Of a stretch of 64,000 nucleotides of DNA, positions 39,202 through 49,199 are shown in pieces. Numbering within the stretch: the stretch's first letter is position 1; each line of letters starts with the position of its first letter. The notes under the pieces are model-generated. The model did not search any database. It saw only the letters and a list, made by a program, of their open reading frames with translations, and was not told where the DNA came from. A program made the position numbers and the translations under genes. Source of the DNA: Boudabousia marimammalium (lineage in GTDB: Bacteria; Actinomycetota; Actinomycetes; Actinomycetales; Actinomycetaceae); NCBI RefSeq assembly GCF_001936115.1, contig NZ_MPDM01000002.1, forward strand, positions 124,001-188,000, read 5' to 3'.

Positions 39202-40917
39202 CTAGCCTTCAGGTTTTTCCAGTTTGTCCTTATCGCATACTACCCCGTTATCAGGCTGGTATCTCCACGACCAGTTGATTGGCTTCCCGGTCTTATCTCC
39301 ATGCGTGGTTTTACGTGTCACCCGAACGGAGAAACCAGCATTCCCAGGCGGGTACGCATGACAGTTTGCGTTGGGATTATGCACAACCTTGGCAGGGGTA
39401 ATCCCCATCTTGCCAGAAGTAGTGGTCTCCACGTTCCAGTATTTGGTAGACCAAACTCGCACGTGTACGCGACCGCCTGAAAGCCAGCCTTGGAACATCA
39501 TTCCGTAAGGGGTGTTGTTCGTAAATTTGAGATCGTGCACTCCAGTCCACAAAGTACACTCACGCCCCATCGGGTAGCGGTTAAAGTAACGAGAATGCGG
39601 TTTATGCTCAGTGATGTCATAGCCAGCGAAGAAAGCTGCATTCAATGTGGTTACACACACCTGAGAAAGACCGCCACCTAGAGCCTGCTCATGACGTCCT
39701 TGCACCAAAACACCGGAAGAGCGGAAACCGGCTTCAGCAGTAACCGGGCCAAGTGCTTTTTCGAGGGAGAACTCCTCACCGGGCTTAATCAGCACATTCG
39801 AAATATTTTTCATGCCTAAAGCGAGGTTGGCGTTGCGGTCACGGTTGCTATTATGCGGGGTGGAAAACTCACTAACGATCTCTTTAATGCCCAGCTGATT
39901 CGCCTGCTCAGTAGTCAAAGCTGGCTTCGTCACGGAAAGTTCCAGTGTGGCGGTACGCTCCGGGCTGGCCAATGCAGCTTCAACCGCAGCGGCCAGCTTA
40001 TCGCCAACCACTCCGACGCCCTGAGCAGAAGGCTCAATCACCGGCTTGGAGTCTTTGATGTAAATCTTGGCATCCTTCGCGGGTTGCGCCCACTGTGCTA
40101 CTTTGCTGCCCAAAACTGCGGCTAGCTTCTCCCAGTCAGTGTTCATCTTCAAAGCGCCATTTTCCACATCGAAAGTGGTTACGGCGGCGATCTCTTTACC
40201 TTCAAGGGAGCCTGACTGGTCCGCGGCTTCAAATGTCAGCGGTGCCTCTACTAGCTTGCGAGCGGTCTCTGCGGCTTCCTCGGCCTGTGCGGTCGCGACC
40301 TCCGGAGTGACGGATTCGTAGACGGCTTCTACTGTAGCGGCACCCATAGACCATGCTCTCACGACCGCGTCGGAGGTACCCTCTACCTGCACCGTAATGC
40401 CCGGGCTGGAAGGAGTCACATTTGCCGTGGTGTCAGCGAAGTTCACTGCAGCATTAGTCGGCTCACGGTCAAGCTCAGCAGACAGTTTCCGCATTGCATC
40501 ATCACGTGCTTGCGGTGCCATCTTCGGGCTTAACTCTACTGCCTGCCCACCAAAGAAATTATGCCAAAGGCGGGCCGGGTTCAGCGTAAAACCGGTGAGA
40601 GAAGAGACTAGTTCCTGAGCGTCCAGCTCAATCCCAAGCTCTTGAGCTGTCACCTGAGCTGACTGATCTTCTGCCTGCACAGTAATGGGTTGAGTGAGGC
40701 TAGCTTGAAAAGCCTGCTCAATCACGGTGGTTGCTTCAGTGGAGGACAGGTGGGAGATATCTTTACCCAGCACGGTTGTGCCGGCAGGGACCTTATCAGC
40801 CACGATTGCCTGCAGCACCACGAAAGTGCCCAGCAGAACTGCAATCACAACTCCTGTCACGATCGCAATCCTACGCCTTTGCGGGGTGAAGAAAGGCTGC
40901 TTTTCAGCTTCGCTCAT
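39202..40917 (-). CDS. VanW-family exported cell-wall protein
   Basis: 571 residues. A membrane anchor at about 16-36 (IVTGVVIAVLLGTFVVLQAI), then two repeats of a peptidoglycan-binding-like domain (about 60-170 and 200-330), and the VanW domain from about 345 to 500. VanW landmarks are FSTPHNSNRDRNANL, KPGEEFSLEKALGP, QALGGGLSQVCVTTLNAAFFA and TNNTPYGMMFQG. Found near vancomycin-resistance genes in some bacteria but common in actinobacteria with no resistance role. Likely acts on or binds peptidoglycan outside the membrane. Exact activity unknown. Confidence 0.92.
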   Translation of the reverse strand: MSEAEKQPFFTPQRRRIAIVTGVVIAVLLGTFVVLQAIVADKVPAGTTVLGKDISHLSSTEATTVIEQAFQASLTQPITVQAEDQSAQVTAQELGIELDAQELVSSLTGFTLNPARLWHNFFGGQAVELSPKMAPQARDDAMRKLSAELDREPTNAAVNFADTTANVTPSSPGITVQVEGTSDAVVRAWSMGAATVEAVYESVTPEVATAQAEEAAETARKLVEAPLTFEAADQSGSLEGKEIAAVTTFDVENGALKMNTDWEKLAAVLGSKVAQWAQPAKDAKIYIKDSKPVIEPSAQGVGVVGDKLAAAVEAALASPERTATLELSVTKPALTTEQANQLGIKEIVSEFSTPHNSNRDRNANLALGMKNISNVLIKPGEEFSLEKALGPVTAEAGFRSSGVLVQGRHEQALGGGLSQVCVTTLNAAFFAGYDITEHKPHSRYFNRYPMGRECTLWTGVHDLKFTNNTPYGMMFQGWLSGGRVHVRVWSTKYWNVETTTSGKMGITPAKVVHNPNANCHAYPPGNAGFSVRVTRKTTHGDKTGKPINWSWRYQPDNGVVCDKDKLEKPEG

Positions 40918-40957
40918 CAGTTACTCCCTACCCTTTTGAAGTGACGCTAGAATCAGT

Positions 40958-42880
40958 CTACTTGTTGGCGCGACGCTCGCGGGCCGCCACCTTGAAGCGC
41001 TCTTGGGCATCCAAAATAACTTTGCGGATGCGAACCGAATCTGGGGTGACCTCAACGCATTCGTCGTCAGCCGCGAACTCCAAGGATTCTTCGAGGGTGA
41101 GTTTACGTGGGGGAATCAGATTCTCAAACTGCTCGGCCGTAGCTGAACGCATGTTGGTCTGTTTCTTTTCGCGAGTGATATTGACGTCCATATCCTCACC
41201 GCGCGGATTTTCACCCACAACCTGACCCTCATAGACTTCAGAGCCGGCCGGGATAATGAAACTGCCGCGCTCTTGCAGCTGAGTCATCGCGTAGGGGGTG
41301 GCCTGACCGGCACGGTCAGCAACCAAAGAACCAGTCAAACGACGCTCGATACTACCCTGCCAGGGCTCATAACCTTCAGCGATCGAGGCGGCGATACCGG
41401 TACCGCGGGTTTCAGTCAGGAAAGAGGTACGGAAACCAATTAGGCCGCGCGCGGGCACCACGAACTCCATGCGAATCCAGCCGGTGCCATGATTCGACAT
41501 GGTTTCCATCCGACCTTTGCGGGCAGCCATTAGCTGCGTCACAACACCCATGTGCTCTTCGGGAATATCAATGGTGATTCGTTCCATCGGCTCGTGACGA
41601 ACGCCATCAATTTCCTTGGTAACTACCTGCGGCTTACCCACCGTCAGTTCGAAACCCTCACGACGCATCTGCTCAACCAAAATAGCCAAAGCTAACTCAC
41701 CGCGCCCCTGGACTTCCCAAGCGTCAGGGCGGGTAGTAGGCAAAACCTTCAAAGACACGTTACCAATCAGTTCACGATCCAAACGGTCCTTAATCTGACG
41801 GGCCGTAACCTTAGCACCCTTCACGCGACCAGCCATCGGTGAGGTATTAATCCCGATGGTCATCGAAATAGCCGGATCGTCCACTGTAATTAGCGGGAGC
41901 GGACGGGGATCTTCCAGATCAACCAAAGACTCACCAATGGTGATTTCTTCAATTCCTGCGACCGCGACAATATCGCCGGCATGAGCTTCCTCGGCGGGCA
42001 TCCGGTCAAGCCCCTCGGTACGCAAAAGCTCAGAGACCCGAACCGTGCGGGTAGTACCGTCGTGACGCGCCCAGCCAACTGACTGTCCTTTACGCAAAGT
42101 ACCGTTGTGGATACGAAGCAAAGCTAGACGACCCAAGAAAGGGGAAGCATCCAAGTTGGTGACATGGGCCTGCAGCGGGGCCCCCTCCTCATAGGTGGGG
42201 CCGGGAATACGCTCCAAAATGGTCTTAAACAAAGGCTCCAAATCATCATCCGGCTCACCACCATCGGCTGGCATATTTGCGGAAGACTTACCGGCCTTAG
42301 CGCTAGCGTAAATCACCGGCATGTCCAGGATCGAATCCAGATCAATCTCATGACCCTCATTATCGAGGTCCTGTGCCAGCGCCAGCAGCAGCTCCTGGGT
42401 TTCCGAGACAACCTCCGCAATCCGCGAATCCGGACGGTCAACCTTGTTGACCACCAGAACTACCGGCAGGTTTGCCAGCAAAGCTTTACGAAGCACGAAA
42501 CGAGTCTGCGGAAGCGGCCCCTCAGAGGCGTCCACCAGCAAAACGACACCATCAACCATGGAGAGGCCACGCTCCACCTCGCCACCGAAATCGGCGTGCC
42601 CGGGGGTGTCAATCACGTTAATGGTGACGCCCTCGGTCAGGCCTAAAGCCTGAGCGGCCGGGCCACTGTACTTAACGGCCGTATTCTTAGCCAAAATGGT
42701 GATGCCTTTTTCTCGCTCAAGGTCACCTGAATCCATGACGCGCTCACCGGTTTTCTCTACCGTGTCACGGTCACTAAAAGCACCCGACTGCCATAGCATG
42801 GCGTCAACCAAGGTAGTTTTACCGTGGTCAACGTGTGCCACAATCGCTACATTTCGCATATCTGAGCGAGTAGTCATCAA
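40958..42880 (-). CDS. typA: Ribosome-binding GTPase TypA/BipA
   Basis: 640 residues, close to the usual 600-640. The G-domain has [15 protein letters not shown] (G1), [13 protein letters not shown] (G2), [13 protein letters not shown] (G3) and NKVDRPDSR (G4); elongation-factor-like domains follow, ending in the TypA-specific basic tail. It is involved in ribosome assembly and stress adaptation. The start [10 protein letters not shown] is either 42880 or 42877. It has no convincing operon partner; a VanW gene follows on the same strand. Confidence 0.97.
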   Translation of the reverse strand: MMTTRSDMRNVAIVAHVDHGKTTLVDAMLWQSGAFSDRDTVEKTGERVMDSGDLEREKGITILAKNTAVKYSGPAAQALGLTEGVTINVIDTPGHADFGGEVERGLSMVDGVVLLVDASEGPLPQTRFVLRKALLANLPVVLVVNKVDRPDSRIAEVVSETQELLLALAQDLDNEGHEIDLDSILDMPVIYASAKAGKSSANMPADGGEPDDDLEPLFKTILERIPGPTYEEGAPLQAHVTNLDASPFLGRLALLRIHNGTLRKGQSVGWARHDGTTRTVRVSELLRTEGLDRMPAEEAHAGDIVAVAGIEEITIGESLVDLEDPRPLPLITVDDPAISMTIGINTSPMAGRVKGAKVTARQIKDRLDRELIGNVSLKVLPTTRPDAWEVQGRGELALAILVEQMRREGFELTVGKPQVVTKEIDGVRHEPMERITIDIPEEHMGVVTQLMAARKGRMETMSNHGTGWIRMEFVVPARGLIGFRTSFLTETRGTGIAASIAEGYEPWQGSIERRLTGSLVADRAGQATPYAMTQLQERGSFIIPAGSEVYEGQVVGENPRGEDMDVNITREKKQTNMRSATAEQFENLIPPRKLTLEESLEFAADDECVEVTPDSVRIRKVILDAQERFKVAARERRANK

Positions 42881-43210
42881 ATAAATCTCCGTAACGCCCT
42901 ATTTATGCAAGGGCTAATCATCTATATTTCAGTTCAATAGTACTTTCCCAAGAATATCGCACTCCGCCCCCCAGCAACGGGGCGAAAGTAGATAAATACA
43001 GTGCAACTCACACCCCGAAAAAGTAAAATCTACCACTCCAAAAAGTCAAAATATGACGGCTCATTCATTTATAGGTAAATTATCTTTATCTCCATGAAGA
43101 CTTGGATGGTCTGTGAGTACACCCTTACGATCCGCCTATTTTTCTTGAGTCTGGGTCGGGTTTTTGTTGCCGCGAGCCGTCATTTAGTATTGTAATGAAG
43201 GGAAAACAAC
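42881..43210 (+). promoter_or_regulatory. Gene-free region with a distant inverted repeat before the peptide transporter operon
   Basis: No open frame of interest. ATGACGGCTC (43053-43062) and its exact complement (43174-43183) stand 111 bases apart, the second one 27 bases before the GTG start. Several A/T-rich patches are present, including TAGTAT just before the start. A transcription-leader or regulator-binding role is possible. Confidence 0.45.
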
Positions 43211-44191
43211 GTGATTAAATACGTGTTAAGGAAAATTGTTTCATGGCTTGTCATGATCTTTTTCGCCACGAATATTACGTACTTCCTAGCGACCCAGTTC
43301 CTGGATCCTCGCGCGAACTACGCTGAACGTAAACCACCGATTCCCCCTGAGCAGATTCGGTCCCTTCTGGAGCCAAAGAATCTTTATCCCGAAACTCCGC
43401 TGCTGGAACGCTGGTGGAACTGGCTGACCGGGATTTTACTGCACTGGGATTGGGGATTGTCGCCCACCGGGTCGTCAGTAAACGAATCAATTAACTACTC
43501 AATGTGGGTTTCTGCCCGTCTCTTGCTGGGCGCAACCATCATTTCAACCATTGTTGGCATCAGCCTCGGTATCTACACAGCTTCGCGCCAGTACAAATTG
43601 GGTGACCGAATCTGGCAAGGCGTTTCTGTAGTCTCCCTAAACACCCACATTGTGGTGGCAGGGCTACTTGTTGTCTTGTTAGGCATTGCTTTCAACAATG
43701 CAGTGGGCACCACCGTCTTCTACGTCTCTGGATCCAGCACTCCCAATGTCTCGGGATGGTGGGCAGTCGTTGACAGTATGCAGCACCTTTTCTTACCCAC
43801 AGTGGCGCTGATTTTGGTCTCCTTCGCGGGGACTCATCTCCTACAGCGTTCCCTCCTGTTGGACAATATCAATGCTGACTACGTGCGAACCGCCCGCGCT
43901 AAAGGCCTCCAACGGCACCAGGCAATCCGTAAGCACGCCCTTCGCACCTCAGTGATCCCAGTTGCCACCCAGGTAGCTTTCTCCGTTCCTGGAATTTTCG
44001 CGGGCGCTATTCTCACGGAAACCATTTTCGGCTGGAACGGCATGGGTAAGTATGCCATCCAAACCCTAGCCAAAAACGATGTTCATGGTCTGGTTGCCAG
44101 CGCCGCTTTCGGTGCGCTAATGACCGCAATCGGTGCAATCTTAGCCGACATTGCAGTGGTCGCTTTGGACCCGCGAGTGAGAGTGAGCTGA
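43211..44191 (+). CDS. Oligopeptide ABC transporter permease (OppB/DppB-like)
   Basis: 326 residues starting with GTG, with AAGGG nine bases before. About six membrane segments. The cytoplasmic EAA-type loop reads RTARAKGLQRHQAIRKHALR, the contact site for the ATPases. It pairs with the permease encoded four bases downstream. It imports peptides or nickel/other small ligands in this family. The order is permease, permease, fused ATPase, binding protein; the binding-protein gene is last rather than first. Confidence 0.92.
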   Translation: MIKYVLRKIVSWLVMIFFATNITYFLATQFLDPRANYAERKPPIPPEQIRSLLEPKNLYPETPLLERWWNWLTGILLHWDWGLSPTGSSVNESINYSMWVSARLLLGATIISTIVGISLGIYTASRQYKLGDRIWQGVSVVSLNTHIVVAGLLVVLLGIAFNNAVGTTVFYVSGSSTPNVSGWWAVVDSMQHLFLPTVALILVSFAGTHLLQRSLLLDNINADYVRTARAKGLQRHQAIRKHALRTSVIPVATQVAFSVPGIFAGAILTETIFGWNGMGKYAIQTLAKNDVHGLVASAAFGALMTAIGAILADIAVVALDPRVRVS

Positions 44192-44195
44192 AAGA

Positions 44196-45128
44196 ATGAA
44201 AAATAGTCAGACTAAGCCAAAAACTACAGATGAAACTGCCAAAAAACTGAGCGCTCCGACTTCTAAAACCACTCTTTACACGCGCCGTTTTCTACGCAAT
44301 AAACTTGCAGTTTTCGGAGTCTTCATCCTCTTAGCGTTGATTCTCTTTGCGATTATCGGCCCCTTGGTGTCCCCCTGGCATTACAGCGACTCAGATTTCC
44401 TCTCCTTACGTCAACCACCAAACTCTAATCACTGGTTTGGCACCAACGCACAGGGTAACGACCTTTTCGCTCAGACTGCGCACGGCGTAGGACGATCCCT
44501 AATTATCGGTTTTGCAGTGTCTATCTCAACTACTTTGATTGCCGCTGCCGTAGGTACCTCAACAGCCTATTTCGGGGCACTTGGACCGGTCGGGCGATGG
44601 GGTGAAAAACTAATGCTAACCCTGATTAACTTCCTACTAATCATGCCGGCCTTCTTGATTATTGCCTTGCTGATTAACGCCCTAGGAGGATCTTGGCAGC
44701 TCTTGATTCTGGTCTTGGTGCTTTTCGGCTGGATGGGTGCCGCCCGTGTGATTTGGTCACTGGCCATGTCTTTGCGCGAACGCGAGTTCGTGACTGCCGC
44801 CCGCTATATGGGAGTTGGCTGGCTGAAGATTATTTTCCGCCACATGATCCCAAATATTGGTTCGCTCTTGATTATTCAAATGACCCTTGGCGTGCAGGCT
44901 ACCGTGATGGCTGAAACCTCATATTCTTTCCTTGGCTTGGGTGTAAAACAACCCGATGTTTCACTCGGTTCACTTCTCAGTGGTGTAGGAGATATCCTTT
45001 ATTCTGCTCCTTGGCTGTTCTATTTCCCAGCCGCTACTTTGACTTTAATCACCCTGGCTGCCGCCTTCATCGCAGATGGCCTACGTGATGCCCTTGACCC
45101 CAACTCGGCTGCTGGAGGCAAAGCATGA
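44196..45128 (+). CDS. Oligopeptide ABC transporter permease (OppC/DppC-like)
   Basis: 310 residues. A charged N-terminal tail (KPKTTDETAKKLSAPTSK) precedes a KLAVFGVFILLALILFAII segment and the OppC pattern HWFGTNAQGNDLFAQTAHG. The EAA loop is TAARYMGVGWLKIIFRHMIPN. The gene overlaps the ATPase start by four bases (ATGA). It forms the membrane channel with the OppB-like protein. Confidence 0.92.
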   Translation: MKNSQTKPKTTDETAKKLSAPTSKTTLYTRRFLRNKLAVFGVFILLALILFAIIGPLVSPWHYSDSDFLSLRQPPNSNHWFGTNAQGNDLFAQTAHGVGRSLIIGFAVSISTTLIAAAVGTSTAYFGALGPVGRWGEKLMLTLINFLLIMPAFLIIALLINALGGSWQLLILVLVLFGWMGAARVIWSLAMSLREREFVTAARYMGVGWLKIIFRHMIPNIGSLLIIQMTLGVQATVMAETSYSFLGLGVKQPDVSLGSLLSGVGDILYSAPWLFYFPAATLTLITLAAAFIADGLRDALDPNSAAGGKA

Positions 45129-47233
45129 GTAACCCTAATACCCCCGTTATCTCCGTCCGTGATCTGACCGTCTCCTTCCCTTCTGAAGCTGGCCGCGTTG
45201 ATGCCGTCCGCGGCGTCAACTTCGACCTGATGCCGGGTCGTTCACTTGGTATCGTAGGCGAATCTGGTTCAGGTAAGTCAGTGTCTTCACTGGCTATCAT
45301 GGGCCTGCTTCCAGATACCGCGACCGTGAACGGTTCCATTAAACTGAACGGTTCAGAACTGTTGGGTCTTTCCGATGAGGAAATGTCGAAGATTCGCGGC
45401 CGCGAAATCGGGATGATTTTCCAAGATCCACTATCTTCACTGACCCCTGTGTTTACCGTGGGCGACCAGATTGTGGAAGCTTTGCAGATCCATCAAGACA
45501 TTTCCACTAAGGACGCTTTCAAGCGTGCAGTGGAGCTCTTGGATCTGGTGGGTATCCCCAATCCAGACAAGCGAGTTAAGTCTTTCCCGCATGAATTTTC
45601 TGGGGGCATGCGTCAGCGCGTCGTAATCGCTATGGCGATTGCAAATAATCCGAGGGTGATTATTGCTGACGAACCCACCACCGCCTTGGACGTCACTATC
45701 CAGGCGCAGATTCTGGAAGTACTCAAGACCGCGCAACGCGAAACTAATGCGGCAGTAATTATGATTACCCATGACATGGGCGTGATCGCAAACACCGCTG
45801 ACGATGTCTTGGTGATGTATGCGGGCAAACCGGTGGAGCAGGCAAATGTCTACGAACTATTTGACTCTCCGCGGATGCCCTACACGATTGGTTTACTTTC
45901 CGCTATCCCCCGTCCAGACCAACGGGCGGAAGAACCTCTCATCCCGATTGAGGGCAACCCTCCACTAGTTATTAACCTGCCCCCAGGCTGTCCTTTCGCT
46001 GATCGCTGCCCGATTGCAGTTGATGAGTGCCGGGTGAAAGAACCAGATCTGGAACCCATCGATACTGGGCATGGGGAACGCTCTGAGGGGCACTCTGCTG
46101 CATGCATTAGGAAGGAACATATCTTCCGGAAGCAGCTAGATGGAGTGCCAATGTACCCCACTCCAGCGAAGCCGGTTGAGGCTTTAGCAGGAGTGCCGCG
46201 CTCCGAGCGGAAACAGGTCTTGAAAGTCGAAGACTTGCACAAGCATTTCCCGCTTTTACAAGGAGCCATATTTAAGCGCCGAATTGGCACAGTTCGAGCC
46301 GTAAATGGCATTGATTTTGAGCTCCATCAAGGTGAAACTCTTTCGATCGTGGGAGAGTCGGGCTGTGGTAAAACCACCACTTTGTTGCAGATCATGGATC
46401 TAGGTGTGGAACTGACTGAGGGCAAGATCACCCTTGCCGGCAAAGACGTTTCTGCACTGTCACGTAAGGAACGCAGGGAAGCCCGCCGCGACATCCAAAT
46501 GGTCTTCCAAGATCCGATGGGCGCGCTAGATCCGCGTATGACTGTCTATGACATTATTGCGGAGCCTCTGCGCAGCCTTGGTTGGGACGGAGACCTTAAT
46601 GAGCGTGTCACAGAGCTGATGGATTTGGTTGGTCTAGACCCAGCCCACGTGGATCGATTCCCAGGTGCTTTCTCTGGCGGCCAGCGCCAGCGGATTGGCT
46701 TTGCCCGCGCCTTGGCTTCGAACCCGGCAGTGGTAGTACTTGACGAGCCTGTTTCAGCTCTGGATGTATCTATCCAAGCCGGCATGATTAACTTGCTTGA
46801 TGAGCTTCGGGCCAAACTGGGCCTGTCTTATGTTTTTGTCGCTCACGACCTGTCAGTGGTACGGCATATTTCACATCGTGTAGCCGTAATGTATTTAGGG
46901 CGTTTCGTGGAAGTCGGAGAGGTCGATGAGCTCTTCGAAAATCCGCTTCACCCCTACACTAAGGCTCTGTTGTCTGCGATTCCAATCCCGGACCCGACCG
47001 TAGAGCGTGACCGCGCGAGGATCACCTTGGAAGGCGATTTACCCGGCCCTGCTGACGGAATCACCGGCTGTGCTTTCAAAGCACGGTGCCCGCTTTATAA
47101 GATGCTACCTGCAGACAACCAGGCACTCTGTAACTCTACTGAGCCACAGCTAGTAAGCCATGGAGAAGACCACGAAGTAGCCTGCCACTGGATTGGTAAA
47201 ACTGAGTCAAAATCCTTGCAGGCTAATGCCTAA
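45125..47233 (+). CDS. Fused OppD-OppF-type ABC ATPase
   Basis: 702 residues with two nucleotide-binding domains in one chain. First: Walker A GESGSGKS at about 45-52, signature FSGGMRQRV, Walker B VIIADEP. Second: Walker A GESGCGKTT at about 409-417, signature FSGGQRQRI, Walker B VVVLDEP. Each domain ends with the oligopeptide-transporter tail containing cysteines (GCPFADRCP and GCAFKARCP), which in related DppD proteins hold an iron-sulfur cluster. Separate D and F subunits are more usual. It should power the two permeases upstream. Confidence 0.94.
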   Translation: MSNPNTPVISVRDLTVSFPSEAGRVDAVRGVNFDLMPGRSLGIVGESGSGKSVSSLAIMGLLPDTATVNGSIKLNGSELLGLSDEEMSKIRGREIGMIFQDPLSSLTPVFTVGDQIVEALQIHQDISTKDAFKRAVELLDLVGIPNPDKRVKSFPHEFSGGMRQRVVIAMAIANNPRVIIADEPTTALDVTIQAQILEVLKTAQRETNAAVIMITHDMGVIANTADDVLVMYAGKPVEQANVYELFDSPRMPYTIGLLSAIPRPDQRAEEPLIPIEGNPPLVINLPPGCPFADRCPIAVDECRVKEPDLEPIDTGHGERSEGHSAACIRKEHIFRKQLDGVPMYPTPAKPVEALAGVPRSERKQVLKVEDLHKHFPLLQGAIFKRRIGTVRAVNGIDFELHQGETLSIVGESGCGKTTTLLQIMDLGVELTEGKITLAGKDVSALSRKERREARRDIQMVFQDPMGALDPRMTVYDIIAEPLRSLGWDGDLNERVTELMDLVGLDPAHVDRFPGAFSGGQRQRIGFARALASNPAVVVLDEPVSALDVSIQAGMINLLDELRAKLGLSYVFVAHDLSVVRHISHRVAVMYLGRFVEVGEVDELFENPLHPYTKALLSAIPIPDPTVERDRARITLEGDLPGPADGITGCAFKARCPLYKMLPADNQALCNSTEPQLVSHGEDHEVACHWIGKTESKSLQANA

Positions 47234-47414
47234 GTCGTAGCACCCCTGAAGGCCACGCCAAAACTTGTGATTATCCTAACTTTTCACACATTTTGGCGGA
47301 TTTTCGGGACTTTACAAAAAGCAAATAACATTAAGATTCAGGTAAAGTGATAGCTAAGAGTTTGGTAGCTACTCTTCTTTACCTTAAGCTGCACAATCCT
47401 AAATGGAGCATTAG

Positions 47415-49100
47415 ATGAAACATATACTTAAAGTTACGACAGTTGCAATGGCAGCTGGCGCCCTTCTATTGTCCGCTTGTGGCACCGGCACCACCGGCCA
47501 GTCCGGCACCGGAGAGGGCGGCGCACCGCTTCAGATTAAGGCCACTGATTATTTGAAGGTTGATTACGCCGACTTGAAAGACGGAGGGACTCTCACCTTG
47601 CCGGTCTCTCAGGTCACCGATCAGATGAACTCCTTCCATGCTGATTCCACCAACGACACCTCAGTTATTTGGTCTTGGTACAATCCTCAAATCGCCCTGT
47701 TCGACGATCAAGGTGAATGGTACCCGAACCCTGCCTATATCACTGAATGGAAAGATGAAGTGGTGGACGGCAAAACTCAGGTGACCTTCACTGTGAATGA
47801 CAAAGCTAAATGGAATGACGGCACCCCCATTGATTGGACCGCGTTCGAAGCTACTTGGAAGGTCAGCAACGGCAAAGACGCTGCCAACTTCCCCGCCAAT
47901 AATACCGGTGGCTACCAGCAGATCGAATCCATCACTAAGGGCGACAAAGATAACGTCGTAGTAGTTAAGTTCGACCGCGTATTCCCCTGGTGGAAGCAGA
48001 CTTTCGAAACCCTCTACCACCCCAAAGCTGTTGATCCTGAGATTTTCCAGAACGGATACATCAAAAATGCTCACGGCGAATGGGGTGCAGGCCCATACAA
48101 GCTGGAAAACATTGATTTCAACGGCGGCTCTGTCACCTTTGTCCCCAACGAGAACTGGTGGGGCGATAAGCCGAAGCTGGAGCGCGTGACCTTGGTAGCG
48201 AAGGATGATCAGGCTGAAGTTGCCGCCTTCAAGAACAAGGAAATCGATATGATTGCTGTAGGAAATGCAGATCGTCTCGCTCAAGTTGCTGATTTAACTG
48301 ACATCACCAAGTACACTGCTCCTTCCTTGTCATTGGCTTTGATTCAGCTCAACGCCGACTCTGAAGTCATGAAGGATAAAGAGGTTCGCTCTGCATTCTT
48401 CCACGCTATTGACCGTGAAACACTTTTCAAGATTCGTTTCCAAGGAATTGATTTTAAGGAAGATCCGGTTGGCTCTAACCTAGTTCGCCCCAGCCAGAAG
48501 TCCTACCAGGACAACCTCGGTGAACTAGGCAAGTTTGACCCCGAAAAAGCAAAGTCCATGCTGGAAGCTGCCGGATGGACCCAAGCAGAAGGCCAAGAGT
48601 ACCGGACTAAGGATGGTAAGACACTGGAGGTTCTGATTCCTAACTTCTCTACCAACCCGCTACTTAAAAATATGTACGGTGCAATTCAGTCCATGCTGAA
48701 AAATGTGGGTATCAAGCTCAACATTGATCAGCGTAGCGCGGCTGATTTCCAGAAGACCATGGCTGATAAGAGCTTCGATTTAGTCCTCTCCGGTCTGACT
48801 CTTTCCAATCCGTTTGGAATGGGTGACCTAGGACAGGTCTACCGTTCTGACTCTGAACTGTCTAAGACCGGTCTTGGCTCCGCTGAGCTGGACAAGAAGA
48901 TTGAAGAAGCTGAACACCAGCCCACCGAAGCTGAAGCCGTAGAAGCCGGCAACAAGGTTGAGGCCGAAGCTTTGGCTCAGGCCGGCTGGTTGCCTATCTA
49001 CAATGGCCCCGTGATTGTTGCTACGCGCAACGGTCTTGCTAACATCGGAGCGATGGGCTTCACCAAGATTGCTCATGAGTACATCGGTTGGAAGAAGTAA
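47415..49100 (+). CDS. Peptide ABC transporter substrate-binding lipoprotein
   Basis: 561 residues. Lipoprotein signal: a positively charged start, a hydrophobic core and the lipobox LSAC with Cys22 as the attachment residue. The mature part is an SBP_bac_5 (OppA/DppA) fold, with NDKAKWNDGTPIDWTAFEA and AFFHAIDRETLFKIRF. Presumed to catch the peptide and pass it to the transporter upstream. It is 181 bases after the ATPase gene and may also have its own promoter. A strong terminator follows at 49131. Confidence 0.94.
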   Translation: MKHILKVTTVAMAAGALLLSACGTGTTGQSGTGEGGAPLQIKATDYLKVDYADLKDGGTLTLPVSQVTDQMNSFHADSTNDTSVIWSWYNPQIALFDDQGEWYPNPAYITEWKDEVVDGKTQVTFTVNDKAKWNDGTPIDWTAFEATWKVSNGKDAANFPANNTGGYQQIESITKGDKDNVVVVKFDRVFPWWKQTFETLYHPKAVDPEIFQNGYIKNAHGEWGAGPYKLENIDFNGGSVTFVPNENWWGDKPKLERVTLVAKDDQAEVAAFKNKEIDMIAVGNADRLAQVADLTDITKYTAPSLSLALIQLNADSEVMKDKEVRSAFFHAIDRETLFKIRFQGIDFKEDPVGSNLVRPSQKSYQDNLGELGKFDPEKAKSMLEAAGWTQAEGQEYRTKDGKTLEVLIPNFSTNPLLKNMYGAIQSMLKNVGIKLNIDQRSAADFQKTMADKSFDLVLSGLTLSNPFGMGDLGQVYRSDSELSKTGLGSAELDKKIEEAEHQPTEAEAVEAGNKVEAEALAQAGWLPIYNGPVIVATRNGLANIGAMGFTKIAHEYIGWKK

Positions 49101-49130
49101 ACTAGCCTGCTAGTTTCTTTGCAAACTCCG

Positions 49131-49175
49131 CTGTGGGGGTTGAGTGGTTTGACGACTCAACCCCCACAGCTTTTT
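49131..49175 (+). terminator. Rho-independent terminator of the peptide transporter operon
   Basis: A perfect 15-base stem (49131-49145 with 49155-49169) with a nine-base loop is followed directly by CTTTTT. It lies 30 bases after the binding-protein stop. Confidence 0.95.
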
Positions 49176-49199
49176 GCTATCAGAGAGTACAATGAGGGC

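Noticed and set aside
49119-49199. Longer start for the mutarotase
   Set aside because: The extension crosses the strong terminator hairpin at 49131-49175.
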